Below the pieces are notes generated by a model. It saw only the letters and a program-made list of their open reading frames with translations. It had not been told where the DNA came from and did no database searches. A DNA stretch of 64,000 bases from Rhodoferax sediminis (GTDB taxonomy: Bacteria; Pseudomonadota; Gammaproteobacteria; Burkholderiales; Burkholderiaceae_C). The first letter of the stretch is position 1; every line of letters starts with the position of its first letter. Positions 26,608 to 38,020 of the stretch are shown here, piece after piece. Position numbers and translations under genes: made by a program. The DNA lies in contig NZ_CP035503.1 in the NCBI RefSeq assembly GCF_006970865.1, positions 2,555,001 through 2,619,000 on the forward strand, in the 5' to 3' direction.

Positions 26608-27860
26608 CGAAACACCTTCAGTGCGCGCGAGACGCCGGCCAGCAAACGCTCCACCTCGTCGTGGGTGTTGTACACAGCAAACGAGGCCCGCGTGGTCGGC
26701 CCGACCCCCAGGTGGTCGAGCAATGGCTGGGCGCAGTGGTGGCCGGTGCGCACCGCAATGCCGTCTTCATCGAGCAAGGTGCCGATGTCGTGCGGATGCA
26801 CATCACTGGCCACGAACGAAACAATGGCCGATGACTCGGCATCGGGTGAGAGCACCCGGATACCGTCTATGCGCTGCAGGCCTTTTGCAGCATGTTCGCG
26901 CAATGCGCCCAGGTGCTGCTCCAACCGGTCGTGCCCGACGGCCGTGATGAACGTCGCTGCCGCGGCCATGCCGACGGTGCCGGCAACGTGCGGCGTGCCG
27001 CCTTCGAGCCTCGCGGGCAAGCCGGTAAACCCGGCGCCCTCCAACGTGACCCAGTCCACCATGTCGCCGCCAAAGCGCAGCGGCACCAGCCGCTCCAGCG
27101 TGGCGCGGCGCCCGACCAGCGCGCCCATGCCCATGGGGCCGTACATTTTGTGCGCCGAAAACGCCATGAAGTCGCATGCCAGCGTGCCCAACTGGAGCGC
27201 GCTGTGGCCCACGGCTTGCGCCGCGTCGAGCACGGTCAACGCACCGGCGTCGGCGGCCAGCGCCAGCAAGTCTTCATAGGGCGGGCGGTAGCCCGTGGCG
27301 TTGGAGCACGCGGTGAGCGCGAACACGCGGGTGCGCGGCGACAGCAGGCGTTTCAAATCATCGATATGAACGCTCCCCTGGACATCGGGCATCACGATGC
27401 GCAAGGTAGCGCCGCTGCGGCGTGCCGCCTGCTGCCACGGCACGAGGTTGGCGTGGTGCTCGAGGCCGCTCACAATGATCTCGTCGCCGGGGCGTATCAC
27501 CGCCGGCGCTTCGCCGCTCACCGACAGCCCCTGCGCCACCATATTCAGCGCCTCGGTGGTGCCGGACGTAAAGACCAATTCGTGCGAAGCATCCGCACCG
27601 ACGAAGCGCTTGACGCCGGCCCGGGCGCGCTCGTATGCATCGGTCGCGCGCTGGCTGAGCGTGTGGACACCGCGATGGATGTTGGCCCGGTCATGCTGCT
27701 CAAAACCGTTCATTGCAGCGAGCACTGATTGCGGCACCTGAGTCGTCGCCGCATTGTCGAGATAGGCCAGCGGCGCATCATGAATACGCTGCGCCAGCAC
27801 GGGGAATTGTGCACGCAGGCGCTCCAGTTCGCCCTCCTGCAGGATGGATGACTCACTCAT
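26604..27860 (-). CDS. sufS: Cysteine desulfurase SufS
   Basis: A 418-residue PLP enzyme that takes sulfur from cysteine for Fe-S clusters. Visible motifs are YLDNAATTQVPQ near residue 34, the PLP lysine in FSAHKMYGPMG near 225 and the active-site cysteine in RTGHHCAQPL near 365. The start at 27860 overlaps the sufD stop by 8 bp. An upstream in-frame extension has no homology. Confidence 0.95.
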   Translation of the reverse strand: MSESSILQEGELERLRAQFPVLAQRIHDAPLAYLDNAATTQVPQSVLAAMNGFEQHDRANIHRGVHTLSQRATDAYERARAGVKRFVGADASHELVFTSGTTEALNMVAQGLSVSGEAPAVIRPGDEIIVSGLEHHANLVPWQQAARRSGATLRIVMPDVQGSVHIDDLKRLLSPRTRVFALTACSNATGYRPPYEDLLALAADAGALTVLDAAQAVGHSALQLGTLACDFMAFSAHKMYGPMGMGALVGRRATLERLVPLRFGGDMVDWVTLEGAGFTGLPARLEGGTPHVAGTVGMAAAATFITAVGHDRLEQHLGALREHAAKGLQRIDGIRVLSPDAESSAIVSFVASDVHPHDIGTLLDEDGIAVRTGHHCAQPLLDHLGVGPTTRASFAVYNTHDEVERLLAGVSRALKVFR

Positions 27861-29103
27861 GCGACAACCCCTTGCCTGCGGCCAGATAGCGGGCCACCGC
27901 GTTGCCCAGCAGCGCATGCACGCCCAGTGTCTCCAGCACAGCGGGATCGCTCAGGCTGCGTTCGAGCAGCGCCGTCAGCAACCCTTCAATGATCAAGGCG
28001 CGCGCACTGCTCTCATTCAGGCCGCGCTGGCGGGCGTAGAACAGCGCATCCTCGGGCAGCGCACCCCAGGTCGCGCCATGCACCGCCTGCACCTTGTCGT
28101 GGTTGATTTCGAGATGCGGACGCAGCACCAGCCGGGGCTGGCCGTCCGTGGGGATTCCGCTGAGCCGCTGCCGTATGGACGCCTCGTCCGCGCCGGCCGC
28201 AATGCGGCTGTAGGCGTTCACGACGCCGCGTGCCTTGCCGCTGGCCAGCACAAGGGCCTCGACGTCGCTGGTCGTGTCCGCGCCGCGATGCAGCACCTCG
28301 ACCTGCTGTTCCAGCGCCGTGCCCGCCGCGAAGAGCGCGGCACCAGTGCGCGCCGAGCCCTGCGCGGCATGCAGATCGAGTTCGGTGCGCTGCAGGTGGT
28401 AGTTGCTGCCGCAGGCGATGAGCGCCTGATCGTAGCGGGCGCCGCGGCCCAGGCGGGCATGCACGCGATGCGCGATACGGTCATCCCGCCCCGGCGTGGC
28501 CACGCGCAGATGCTGCAAGCTGGCACCCGCGCCCAGCGTGATGTGAACATCAAGGTTCTGCACGACGGCCTCCATGGACGCCCCACGTTCATGCGTCTCG
28601 AGCAGCACGCAGTGCATGCCAGGCAGCACGTCGATCACCAGCGTGGGTGCTTCGAGCGCTGCTTGCGCCTGGCGTCGCAGCACCAACGAGACGGTCTCGC
28701 CTGGTTCACCTCCCGCACTCGCCTTTGCACCGCCGCCAATGCGCAGGCGCAGCCCGCGGCGGCACATGGCCTGATGCGCCCATGCGAAGCGATCGGCGTC
28801 GCTGTCGCCCGGCGCGGCAATCCCCGCAAACAGCCGGCTGCGCTGCGTGGCATCCGCCGCATCGAGCCATTGGGCCTCGACAAGGCCCTGACGTGCGGTA
28901 CCGAGCAACTCCAGCGCCCAGCCGGCGCCGGCAGAAGATTCGTGCACCACGGGTTCAGCTGCGGGCATCTCGTTGCCGTCGCCCAGCCACACCTCCATGC
29001 CGGGCGGCGGCAAATGGCGAAAATATTCGGACCGGCCCGGAATCCAGCCGATCGAAGCCAGTCGCTCCCTGGCGGTCAAACCTTCAGCGCGCGCTTGATT
29101 CAT
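27853..29103 (-). CDS. sufD: Fe-S assembly scaffold subunit SufD
   Basis: A 416-residue protein with the beta-helix core typical of SufB/SufD (LVIDVLPGMHCVLLETHERG; NLDVHITLGAGASLQHLRV; RLVLRPHLEINHDKVQAVHGA). It ends in the family signature ALPEDALFYARQRGLNESSA. The start at 29103 lies 4 bp after the sufC stop. It forms the SufBC2D complex that builds clusters. Confidence 0.94.
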   Translation of the reverse strand: MNQARAEGLTARERLASIGWIPGRSEYFRHLPPPGMEVWLGDGNEMPAAEPVVHESSAGAGWALELLGTARQGLVEAQWLDAADATQRSRLFAGIAAPGDSDADRFAWAHQAMCRRGLRLRIGGGAKASAGGEPGETVSLVLRRQAQAALEAPTLVIDVLPGMHCVLLETHERGASMEAVVQNLDVHITLGAGASLQHLRVATPGRDDRIAHRVHARLGRGARYDQALIACGSNYHLQRTELDLHAAQGSARTGAALFAAGTALEQQVEVLHRGADTTSDVEALVLASGKARGVVNAYSRIAAGADEASIRQRLSGIPTDGQPRLVLRPHLEINHDKVQAVHGATWGALPEDALFYARQRGLNESSARALIIEGLLTALLERSLSDPAVLETLGVHALLGNAVARYLAAGKGLSHE

Positions 29104-29107
29104 GCGT

Positions 29108-29881
29108 TCATGCCTCCGCCAACGCCGGCGCCCGTACAAAGCCGGTACGCGCGATGTCGCGCGCCAGCGCCAGTCCACCGTCCTCGACGATGGCACCCTG
29201 ATCGAGCCGATGCACCGAATCGGGCTCCAGCGACTCGATCAACTGCAGATAGTGCGAGACCACGACAAAGGCGGTGCCCTGCGCGCGCAGCGACTGCACC
29301 AGCTTGACCACGGCACGCACGCCGTCGACGTCCATGCCCGAATCGATCTCGTCGAGCAGCGCCAGCCGGGGCTTGAGCAGCGCCAACTGCAGTAGTTCAT
29401 TGCGCTTGCGCTCGCCGCCCGAGAAGCCATCGTTGACGGGCCGGTTCAGCATGGCATCGGGCAGGCCAAGCTCCGCAGCCGCGGTGCGGGCGCTCGCCAG
29501 AAAGTCGAACGCATCGAGCGGCGACTCGCTGCGTGATTCGCGCACAGCGTTGAGCGCGCTGCGGATGAACAGCCCGTTCTTCACGCCCGGAATATCGGGC
29601 GGCGCCTGAAACGACACAAACAGGCCGGCACGCGCGCGCGCCTCTGGGCTTAGCGGCAGCAGATCCTGCCCGCCAAAGCGCGCCTCGCCCGACATCACCT
29701 TGTAGCGCGGATGGCCCGCCAGTGTCAGGCCGAGCGTGCTCTTGCCGCTGCCGTTGGCGCCCATCAGCACCGCCAGCGCGCCAGCCGGCACGGCCAACGA
29801 CACCGACTTGAGGACGTTTTGCTCGCCCACATCGACGCGCAGATCACGCACCTCCAGCAGTGGTTCCGATGGTTTCTTCAT
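29108..29881 (-). CDS. sufC: Fe-S assembly ATPase SufC
   Basis: A 257-residue ABC-type ATPase with Walker A GANGSGKST (about 40-48), signature FSGGERKRNE and Walker B LALLDEIDSGMDVDG. The chosen start at 29881 has AAGGA in good position and gives MKKPSEPLLEVRDLRV. A longer frame reaches into sufB without homology. It drives SufBC2D conformational changes. Confidence 0.95.
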   Translation of the reverse strand: MKKPSEPLLEVRDLRVDVGEQNVLKSVSLAVPAGALAVLMGANGSGKSTLGLTLAGHPRYKVMSGEARFGGQDLLPLSPEARARAGLFVSFQAPPDIPGVKNGLFIRSALNAVRESRSESPLDAFDFLASARTAAAELGLPDAMLNRPVNDGFSGGERKRNELLQLALLKPRLALLDEIDSGMDVDGVRAVVKLVQSLRAQGTAFVVVSHYLQLIESLEPDSVHRLDQGAIVEDGGLALARDIARTGFVRAPALAEA

Positions 29882-29901
29882 GGTTTTCCTTGGTTCATTC
29901 A

Positions 29902-31356
<1,455 letters not shown>

Positions 31357-31577
31357 TCATTACCTCCAAACCATACACATTGCGGCTAAAACTCCGGCAA
31401 CCCAGTATTACAGTACCCCGAGCCCCACCCTGCGCGAATGATGGGCATTTTGTAGATTCATATTTTATGCATCTTAATGCTCGCCAACAAGCCGAGCGAC
31501 ATTGTCAGCGAGTGGATCAGGGGCTTTGCCGGCCGCCGCAGCAGGCAAACTCCGCAACCGTCTCCGGCCAGACAGAT

Positions 31578-31985
31578 TTACAGGCCGATGGCCGCGAGAC
31601 CGGCCCGCGCAACCTGCACATCCTCACTGGACTTGACGCCACTGACCCCGACAGCGCCCATGCACTGTCCATCTTTCATGGCCGGCACGCCGCCTTCGAG
31701 CAGGCCCTGCAGCCCGGGCACGCTCAGGAACGATGCACGTCCGCCATTGATCATGTCTTCGTAGACCTTGCTGTCACGGCGCCCCAGCGCCGCGGTATGC
31801 GCCTTGGCCGGCGCAATATGAGCGGAAATGGGCGCCGCGCCATCCAGCCGCTGCAGCCACAGCAAGTGGCCACCGTCATCCACGATCGCAATGCTCACGG
31901 CCCAGTTGTTTCGCAGCGCTTCGGCTTCCGCGGCGGCGGCGATTTTCTTGATGTCGGCGAGTTCCAGAACAGGTTTGTTTTTCAT
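31578..31985 (-). CDS. HbpS/GlcG-like (DUF336) protein
   Basis: A 135-residue protein of the heme-degrading/GlcG family (Pfam DUF336), with the pattern AVSIAIVDDGGHLLWLQRLD near 30 and GGVPAMKDGQCMGAVGVSG near 97. Members bind haem or act in small-molecule sensing; the role here is unknown. The start at 31985 gives MKNKPVLELADIKKI. It lies on the minus strand, transcribed toward the suf promoter region. Confidence 0.85.
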   Translation of the reverse strand: MKNKPVLELADIKKIAAAAEAEALRNNWAVSIAIVDDGGHLLWLQRLDGAAPISAHIAPAKAHTAALGRRDSKVYEDMINGGRASFLSVPGLQGLLEGGVPAMKDGQCMGAVGVSGVKSSEDVQVARAGLAAIGL

Positions 31986-32168
31986 GATTACACAGGTAAC
32001 AGTGACTAGACTTCCAAGCATAACGGCTGCGCTCTGGTTTGGCATACCAGCGCGGCACAAGGTAACCTTACAAAAAATAGGAAGCGTTGCGCGCGGCATT
32101 CCCGGCGAGCCCTTGAATCGCCCTAGAATGCCCCTAGCTGTATGTACAGTGTTGAAGGAGTCGAAACC

Positions 32169-32870
32169 ATGATTGATCAAGTGCAACCCATTGGACAGGG
32201 CGCGGGCTATGGCTATGCCCTCTCGCAGGAACAGCGCAACAAGGTGATGCGCAACACCTACTGGCTGCTGGCATTGAGTCTGGTCCCGACCGTGCTGGGC
32301 GCCTGGCTCGGTGTCGCCACCGGCATCACCCGCTCGCTGACCGGCGGCATGGGCCTGATGGTGTTCATGGTCGGCGCCTTCGGCCTGATGTTCGCCGTCG
32401 AGAAGACCAAAAACTCGGCGGCCGGCGTGCCGATTTTGCTGGGTTTTACCTTCTTCATGGGCCTGATGCTGTCGCGCATGATTGCGGCCATTCTGGGTTT
32501 CAAGAACGGCCCCGAGCTGATCATGACAGCCTTTGGCGGCACGGCCGGCGTGTTTTTCGTGATGGCCAGCCTGGCCAGCGTCATCAAGCGCGACCTGTCC
32601 GGACTGGGCAAATGGCTGTTCGTCGGTGCCGTGGTGCTGATGATCGGCGCTGTCATCAACATCTTTGTCGGCTCCACGGCCGGCATGATGGCCGTCTCGG
32701 TGGCCGCCATCGGGATCTTCAGCGCCTTCATGCTGTACGACCTCAAGCGCATCCTCGATGGTGGCGAGACCAACTACATCAGCGCCACGCTGGCGTTGTA
32801 CCTGGACCTGTTCAACGTGTTCCAGAGCCTGCTGGCGCTGTTGGGCATCTTTGGCGGCCAGCGCGACTGA
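32169..32870 (+). CDS. Bax inhibitor-1 / YccA family membrane protein
   Basis: A 233-residue protein with seven membrane segments, typical of the TMBIM/YccA family, which modulates FtsH proteolysis in E. coli. The C-terminal motif AIGIFSAFMLYDLKRILDGG and the end segment NYISATLALYLDLFNVFQSL are characteristic. The start at 32169 has GAAGGAG about 8 bp upstream. A terminator follows immediately. Confidence 0.92.
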   Translation: MIDQVQPIGQGAGYGYALSQEQRNKVMRNTYWLLALSLVPTVLGAWLGVATGITRSLTGGMGLMVFMVGAFGLMFAVEKTKNSAAGVPILLGFTFFMGLMLSRMIAAILGFKNGPELIMTAFGGTAGVFFVMASLASVIKRDLSGLGKWLFVGAVVLMIGAVINIFVGSTAGMMAVSVAAIGIFSAFMLYDLKRILDGGETNYISATLALYLDLFNVFQSLLALLGIFGGQRD

Positions 32871-32896
32871 AACGCTCCTCCTGCCACTTCAAAATG

Positions 32897-32921
32897 GGGC
32901 TGCTTGCGCAGCCCTTTTTTT
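32897..32921. terminator. Terminator between the YccA-like gene and rlmD
   Basis: GGGCTGC (32897-32903), loop TTGC, GCAGCCC (32908-32914), then seven T. It serves the plus-strand gene and overlaps the last codons of rlmD by two bases. Confidence 0.9.
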
Positions 32922-34341
32922 ATGCCAGTTCGAACACCGCCATGCTCTCCACATGCGCCGTATGCGGGAACATGTTCACCACCCCCGCCGCCGCACAGCG
33001 ATACCCGGCCAGGTGCACCAGCACGTTGGCGTCGCGCGCCAGCGTGGCCGGGTTGCAGCTGACATAGACAATGCGCGTAGGCGGCGTCCATCTGCCGCGC
33101 AGTTCGGGCTGCTGCTGCAAATCGGCCAGCGCCTTGAACAGTGCAAACGCGCCTTCACGCGGGGGGTCCACCAGCCACTTGTCGGCCGCGCCATCCGCCA
33201 TGAGCAGCGCCGGCGTCATCCCGAACAGGTTGCGCGCTACAAATTCAGTAGCTGATAGCGAAGAGCCTTCAAGGGCCGCAGCCCGATTTAGCTCAAAATT
33301 TTGACAGGCGCGCGCCACCAGGGTTTCGCTGCCCTCGACGCCCAATACCGCGCCGGCCTGGGTCGCCAGCGGCAGCGAGAAATTGCCCAGCCCGCAAAAC
33401 CAGTCGATCACGCGCTCGTGCCTTTGCGCATCCAGCAGTCGCAGCGCACGGCTCACCAGCACGCGGTTGATGGCCGGATTGACCTGCGTGAAGTCGGTCG
33501 GCTTGAACGGCATGGTGATGCCGAACTCGGGCAACGTGTAGGCCAGTTGGGCGCCCCCCTCCTGCAGCAAATGTGCCGTTTGCGGGCCGCCGGGCTGCAG
33601 CCACCACTGCACGCCCCGATGGGCGCTCGCAAAGGCTTGCAGCAGGTCGATATCCGCGGTGCCCAGCGGCTCCAGGTGCCGCAGCACCAGCGCAATCACG
33701 TCGTCATCGTCGCCGCCCCTATCGCCCATCGCCAGTTCAATTTGCGGGCAGGCCTCGCGCGCCTGCATCGCGCCAATCAGCCCGCGCAGCGGCAGCAGCA
33801 GCGCGCTGACCTTTGGCGGCAGGACGTGGCACTCCAGCATGTCGGCCACGTAGCGGCTCTTGCGCTCATGAAACCCCACCAGCACGGCGTCTTTCTTGCG
33901 AACATGGCGCACCGAGAGCCGCGCCCGGTAGCGATAGCCCCAGGCCGGCCCCTCGATCGGGCGCAGGATGTTGTCGGGCTTGACCTTGCCAAGGTGCCAC
34001 AGGTTGTCTTCCAGCACGCGCTGCTTGACGGCCACCTGCGCACCGATATGCAGATGCTGCATCTTGCAGCCGCCGCAGGCGCCTTCATGCAAGCCAAAAT
34101 GAGGGCAGACAGGCTTGACGCGCTGCGATGATTCGCGGTGAGTGGCCGCGACCGTGGCCTGCTCGAAGCTGCTCTTCTTGCGGTTGACGTTGGCTGTCAC
34201 CAGTTCGAACGGCAGCGCCCCTTCGATGAACACGACCTTGCCGTCGGGCTTGTGGGCCACGCCTTGGGCCTCCATGTCGAGCGATTCGACCAGCAGCCAG
34301 TCGGCGGGATGGTTTGATTTTTTGTCGGTGAAATCGGTCAT
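32920..34341 (-). CDS. rlmD: 23S rRNA (uracil-1939-C5)-methyltransferase RlmD
   Basis: A 473-residue SAM-dependent enzyme with an N-terminal TRAM-like part. The [4Fe-4S] site CPHFG...CGGCKMQH is near residues 79-94. SAM motif I is [14 protein letters not shown] near 315, and the catalytic cysteine lies in [13 protein letters not shown] near 430. Residues about 347-368 (around [12 protein letters not shown]) are coded by a copy of the dispersed repeat, an insertion relative to what I expect for the family. It lies downstream of rpoS on the same strand. Confidence 0.94.
   Translation of the reverse strand: MTDFTDKKSNHPADWLLVESLDMEAQGVAHKPDGKVVFIEGALPFELVTANVNRKKSSFEQATVAATHRESSQRVKPVCPHFGLHEGACGGCKMQHLHIGAQVAVKQRVLEDNLWHLGKVKPDNILRPIEGPAWGYRYRARLSVRHVRKKDAVLVGFHERKSRYVADMLECHVLPPKVSALLLPLRGLIGAMQAREACPQIELAMGDRGGDDDDVIALVLRHLEPLGTADIDLLQAFASAHRGVQWWLQPGGPQTAHLLQEGGAQLAYTLPEFGITMPFKPTDFTQVNPAINRVLVSRALRLLDAQRHERVIDWFCGLGNFSLPLATQAGAVLGVEGSETLVARACQNFELNRAAALEGSSLSATEFVARNLFGMTPALLMADGAADKWLVDPPREGAFALFKALADLQQQPELRGRWTPPTRIVYVSCNPATLARDANVLVHLAGYRCAAAGVVNMFPHTAHVESMAVFELA
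33236..33303 (+). repeat. Dispersed repeat, copy 5 (inside rlmD)
   Basis: AAATTCAGTAGC, 20 nt, then GGGCCGCAGCCC from 33273, then TTTAGCTCAAAATTTT. It lies antisense to the rlmD reading direction and keeps its frame. Confidence 0.7.
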
Positions 34342-34382
34342 GCCTGATTGTCTCAGGCCCGCGCAGCCAAATTCAGTACACG

Positions 34383-35396
34383 CTACAGAAACGCCTCTTT
34401 GCCGATTCCGCTGCGGTTCAACTGCCGCTTGAGCTTGAGCAGGGCTTCGTTCTGGATCTGGCGCACGCGCTCGCGCGTCAGGCCCAGGCGGTCGCTCAGC
34501 ACTTCGAGGGTTTCGGGTTCGCGGTCATGCAGGCCAAAGCGACCTTCCAGCACTTCTTTCTCGCGGTGCGTCAGCGCATCGATCCAGCCGCCCACCAAAC
34601 GTTCCACCTGATGCGTCTGGGCCGTATCGGTCGGGTCCACGGCAAGATCGTCGGGCATGGTGTCGCCCAGCGAGTGGTCGTCTTCGGATTTGTCCATGGC
34701 GGCGTCCAGCGAGCGCGGCGATTCCGCCAGCGACAGCAAATCAGCCACCTCGCGCACGTCGCGCCCCAGCAAGGCGGCGACGTCCTCCACGCGCACGCCG
34801 TCGGGCCGCGTGGCGACAAAAATCTCGTCGTTTTCAAGCGTGCGGCGCGCGCGCAGCACCTGCTGCAGTTCGCGAATCACATGCACCGGCAGCCGGATAA
34901 CCCGCCCCTGGTTCATCACGGCGCGCTCGACCGACTGACGAATCCACCAGGTCGCGTAGGTGGAAAAACGGAAGCCCCGATCGGGCTCGAACTTGTCGAT
35001 GGCGTGCATCAGGCCCAGGTTGCCTTCCTCGATCAGGTCCGACAGCGGCACACCGCGCCCCAGATAGCGCTTGGCGATGCTCACCACGAGGCGCAGGTTG
35101 TGCTCGATCATCGACTGGCGCGCCACGAAGTCGCCCGCGCGCGCGCGCGTCGCGATGGCAAACTCTTCTTCGGGGCTGAACAGCTCGGTGCGCCGCACGT
35201 CGCGCAGGTACAGGGTGAGCGCGTCGCTGGACTCGCCGGGAAATTCGGCAGGGACATCCCGGGCCAGCTCGTTTGCTCCTGAATCAATAGCAGAGCTTGC
35301 CCGTTCGTCATGGGCTGGCGGCATTTTGCTCGCGAGCGTGCCGCCGTCAAGCGCATTCGGGCCATCGGTGTTGATGAGTCCGCTGCGCTTTTTCAT
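34383..35396 (-). CDS. rpoS: RNA polymerase sigma factor RpoS
   Basis: A 337-residue stationary-phase sigma factor. Region 2 has [19 protein letters not shown] and the -10 recognition stretch [18 protein letters not shown]. Region 4 ends with [20 protein letters not shown]. The non-conserved N-terminal 60 residues include a copy of the dispersed repeat (residues about 22-42). It lies directly downstream of nlpD, as in many proteobacteria, so part of its expression probably comes from within nlpD. Confidence 0.97.
   Translation of the reverse strand: MKKRSGLINTDGPNALDGGTLASKMPPAHDERASSAIDSGANELARDVPAEFPGESSDALTLYLRDVRRTELFSPEEEFAIATRARAGDFVARQSMIEHNLRLVVSIAKRYLGRGVPLSDLIEEGNLGLMHAIDKFEPDRGFRFSTYATWWIRQSVERAVMNQGRVIRLPVHVIRELQQVLRARRTLENDEIFVATRPDGVRVEDVAALLGRDVREVADLLSLAESPRSLDAAMDKSEDDHSLGDTMPDDLAVDPTDTAQTHQVERLVGGWIDALTHREKEVLEGRFGLHDREPETLEVLSDRLGLTRERVRQIQNEALLKLKRQLNRSGIGKEAFL
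35272..35330 (+). repeat. Dispersed repeat, copy 6 (inside rpoS)
   Basis: GCTCCTGAATCAATAGC, 20 nt, then GGGCTGGCGGCATTTTG from 35312. It sits in the variable N-terminus of RpoS, antisense to it, and in frame. Confidence 0.65.
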
Positions 35397-35401
35397 GGAA
35401 G

Positions 35402-36292
35402 CTACCTTGGTGGAAGATACTTGGTCGGATCGACTGGCTTGCCCTGGCGTCTGATTTCGAAATGCAGCTTCACGCGGTCTGCATCACTGCTCCCCATCTC
35501 GGCAATTTTCTGGCCCTTGCGCACGGTCTGGTCTTCCTTGACCAGCAGTGTCTGGTTGTGCGCGTACGCGGTCAGATACGTGTTGTTGTGCTTGAGGATA
35601 ACCAGATTGCCGTAGCCGCGCAATCCCGCACCCGCGTACACCACACGCCCGTCGGCGGCGGCCAATACCGGCTCTCCGGCCTTGCCGCCAATATCCACGC
35701 CCTTGTTTTTGGCATCGTCAAAACCTGCCAGCAAGGGCCCGCCGTGGGTCGGCCAGATCCAGGCGATATCGTCATCGCTGCCCGGCGCAGGCGCGGGAGT
35801 CGGCGCAGGCGGGGGAACGGGGGTCGGCGCGATGGAAGCAACGACCGGCGGTGGCGATTTGGCCGCGCTGGCCGCCGCTGCGGCTGACGCGGCCGTGACC
35901 GGCGTCACGGAAGACGAGGGCACGGGCTTGGCCACGGCAACCGACTCACCCACGGGCGGCACGACGCGCAGCACCTGCCCGACTTCGATCACGTTGGGAT
36001 TGTCCAGATTGTTCCAGCGCGCCAGATCACGCCAGGCCTGCCCGGTGTCCAGGCCGATGCGCATGATGGTGTCGCCGGGGCGCACCGTGTAGTAGCCGGG
36101 TTTGCCGGCATTTTCACTGCCCGGTAGCGGTTTGACGGCACTGCTGGCGTCCGCGGCGGAGGCCCCGACGGTGCCGGCGCTGCGATCCGAAACAGGCGCC
36201 CAATTGGGACTTTTCGAGGCGCATCCGACCAGGCTCAGCCCGATCGCCAGCACCACAGCAAACATCCACCCCTGTCGTCGAATCCCCAACAT
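35402..36292 (-). CDS. nlpD: LysM / LytM (M23-like) lipoprotein NlpD
   Basis: A 296-residue lipoprotein: signal peptide with lipobox LVGC (Cys at about residue 24), a LysM domain (YYTVRPGDTIMRIGLDTGQA near 71) and a long Ala/Pro linker. The C-terminal LytM domain follows (GVDIGGKAGEPVLAAADGRV; YGNLVILKHNNTYLTAYAHN). It probably activates cell-wall amidases at division. The start at 36292 has AAGGGA upstream. It is in the cluster surE-pcm-nlpD-rpoS. Confidence 0.94.
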   Translation of the reverse strand: MLGIRRQGWMFAVVLAIGLSLVGCASKSPNWAPVSDRSAGTVGASAADASSAVKPLPGSENAGKPGYYTVRPGDTIMRIGLDTGQAWRDLARWNNLDNPNVIEVGQVLRVVPPVGESVAVAKPVPSSSVTPVTAASAAAAASAAKSPPPVVASIAPTPVPPPAPTPAPAPGSDDDIAWIWPTHGGPLLAGFDDAKNKGVDIGGKAGEPVLAAADGRVVYAGAGLRGYGNLVILKHNNTYLTAYAHNQTLLVKEDQTVRKGQKIAEMGSSDADRVKLHFEIRRQGKPVDPTKYLPPR

Positions 36293-36303
36293 ATGCAATC
36301 CCT

Positions 36304-37101
36304 TCAAGCGATACCCGATTTTAAGGGGACAAAATGGACCGCCTCAAGAACACTGTGCTTCAAACCGCGTTCGAGCTTGTCCACGACGACCAGCGCCTGC
36401 TGCCCCGCGGCCGTCTCCATGGGCGCCACGATACGCCCGCCGACCGCAAGCTGGTCGATCCAGGCCTGCGGGATCGCACTGCCGCCCGCCGCGGCAATGA
36501 TGCCGGCATACGGCGCCCCTTTGGCGTATCCCTGCATGCCATCGCCAAACAGCAGATGCACGTTGGCCAGCCGAAAGGGCCGCAGGTTCCCGCGCGCCTT
36601 GTCGTGCAGGCCGCGCAGCCGCTCGATGCTGTAGACCTCGCGGGCGAGCCGGCCCAGCACGGCCGCCTGGTAGCCGCAGCCGGTGCCCACCTCCAGCACG
36701 CGGCCCATTTTGATGGCCCCCTCGCCCTGCAGCAGCAGCTCGATCATGCGCGCGACCACATTGGGCTTGGAAATCGTCTGGCCCAGACCAATCGGCAGGC
36801 TGGTGTCCTCATAGGCCTGGTTCACCAGCGCGCTATCGACGAACCGGTGGCGCTCGATGGCGCCCATCGCCGCCAGCAGATCAGGATGAGTGATGCCCTG
36901 ATGCGCCAGTTTTTTCACCATCCGCTCGCGCACCATCTGCGAATCCAGACCATGACCCTGCGCCGCCGGTGTCAATCCGGATTTGGCATCATTCTGGCCT
37001 CTAGCCCTTGTATGGACTGCACTATTGGCTATATTTTTGGGAGCAACTGCAGCGCGGGACGACAAATCCATGCGGGCCGGAAAGCTCGGACGCTGCGCCA
37101 T
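36304..37101 (-). CDS. pcm: Protein-L-isoaspartate O-methyltransferase
   Basis: A 265-residue repair enzyme that methylates isoaspartyl residues of aged proteins. Motifs are SLPIGLGQTISKPNVVARM (about 101-119) and the SAM-binding RVLEVGTGCGYQAAVL (about 134-149). The N-terminal 50 residues are an unconserved extension that contains a copy of the dispersed repeat (residues about 20-37). The start ATG at 37101 overlaps the surE stop (TGATG). A shorter form starting at a later Met cannot be excluded. Confidence 0.93.
   Translation of the reverse strand: MAQRPSFPARMDLSSRAAVAPKNIANSAVHTRARGQNDAKSGLTPAAQGHGLDSQMVRERMVKKLAHQGITHPDLLAAMGAIERHRFVDSALVNQAYEDTSLPIGLGQTISKPNVVARMIELLLQGEGAIKMGRVLEVGTGCGYQAAVLGRLAREVYSIERLRGLHDKARGNLRPFRLANVHLLFGDGMQGYAKGAPYAGIIAAAGGSAIPQAWIDQLAVGGRIVAPMETAAGQQALVVVDKLERGLKHSVLEAVHFVPLKSGIA
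36990..37041 (-). repeat. Dispersed repeat, copy 7 (inside pcm)
   Basis: On the minus strand: CAAAAATATAGC, 20 nt, then GGGCTAGAGGCC (37007-36996). This copy has the cleanest right end and is in sense orientation within the N-terminal extension of Pcm. Confidence 0.75.
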
Positions 37102-37889
37102 CAGGAGGCCCCGTCGCGGCGGTCGGACAGCCGGGCGGCCGTTTGCGCCCAGTAGCGCAAGTTATCATGATCGGTCAGGTCCACCTTCAGCGGCGTCACC
37201 GTGACGTGCCCCTGCAGCGCCGCGTGAAAGTCCGTGCCCTCGGCATCGTCCTTGGCCGGCCCGGCACCGCCAATCCAGTACATGGTCTCACCACGCGGGC
37301 TGTCCTGCATGATCACCCGCTCGGCGGAATGCCGACGCCCCAGGCGGCATATCTTCAATGGTTTGAGCTGGTCCAGCGGCAGGTTGGGAATATTGATATT
37401 GAGCAGCCAGGGCTCGGCATTTGGCGCCAGGCCCAGCAGGCTGCCGCGAATCATTTGCAGCACCAGTTCGCGCGCTTTTTGCGTTGCGGCGTCCAGCTCG
37501 CGCCAGCCCTTTTCGACTTGCGAAATGGCAATCGCCGGAATGCCGAACAGGTAGCCTTCCATTGCCGCGCCCACGGTGCCTGAGTAAATCGTGTCGTCCC
37601 CCATGTTCGCGCCGTTGTTGATGCCAGAGATCACCAGATCCGGCCGATAGCCGAGCAGGCCGGTCAGCGCGATGTGCACGCAGTCGGCGGGAGTGCCGTT
37701 GACGTAGCGAAAACCGTTCGCCGCCTGGCTCACGTACAGCGGAGAGTGCAGCGTGAGCGCGTTGGATTTGGCACTGTTATTCTGCTCGGGCGCCACCACC
37801 TCGACGTCGGCCACGTCTTTGAGGGCCTCGTACAGCGTCACGATGCCGGACGCCTGGTAGCCGTCGTCATTGGAGATCAGGATTTTCAT
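37101..37889 (-). CDS. surE: 5'/3'-nucleotidase SurE
   Basis: A 262-residue metal-dependent phosphatase acting on nucleoside monophosphates. The metal-binding Asp pair is D8-D9 in MKILISNDDGYQASG. NSAKSNALTLHSPLYV, GTPADCVHIALTG and SGINNGANMGDDTIYSGTVG follow. The start at 37889 is chosen because the family begins with MKIL. It is the first gene of the surE-pcm-nlpD-rpoS cluster. Confidence 0.96.
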   Translation of the reverse strand: MKILISNDDGYQASGIVTLYEALKDVADVEVVAPEQNNSAKSNALTLHSPLYVSQAANGFRYVNGTPADCVHIALTGLLGYRPDLVISGINNGANMGDDTIYSGTVGAAMEGYLFGIPAIAISQVEKGWRELDAATQKARELVLQMIRGSLLGLAPNAEPWLLNINIPNLPLDQLKPLKICRLGRRHSAERVIMQDSPRGETMYWIGGAGPAKDDAEGTDFHAALQGHVTVTPLKVDLTDHDNLRYWAQTAARLSDRRDGAS

Positions 37890-38020
37890 AGTCGATTTGG
37901 AGTGCAACCGATTGTAGGTGGCACGCCGCCTCCAGGCGGGCCGCTGCGTTGGTCGCTCGTGGGACATTCGGGCCCCGGGCCAGGCTCTATCATCCGGGCA
38001 GTTTCATTGGAGAATTTTTC

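Noticed and set aside
31357-31577. IscR or Fur site in front of sufB
   Set aside because: The region is AT-richer and promoter-like, but no stretch matches either consensus well enough to call.
34345-34390. A further copy of the dispersed repeat at the rpoS stop
   Set aside because: GTAGC and GGGCC are present but the spacing is off by one or two and the flanks do not match.
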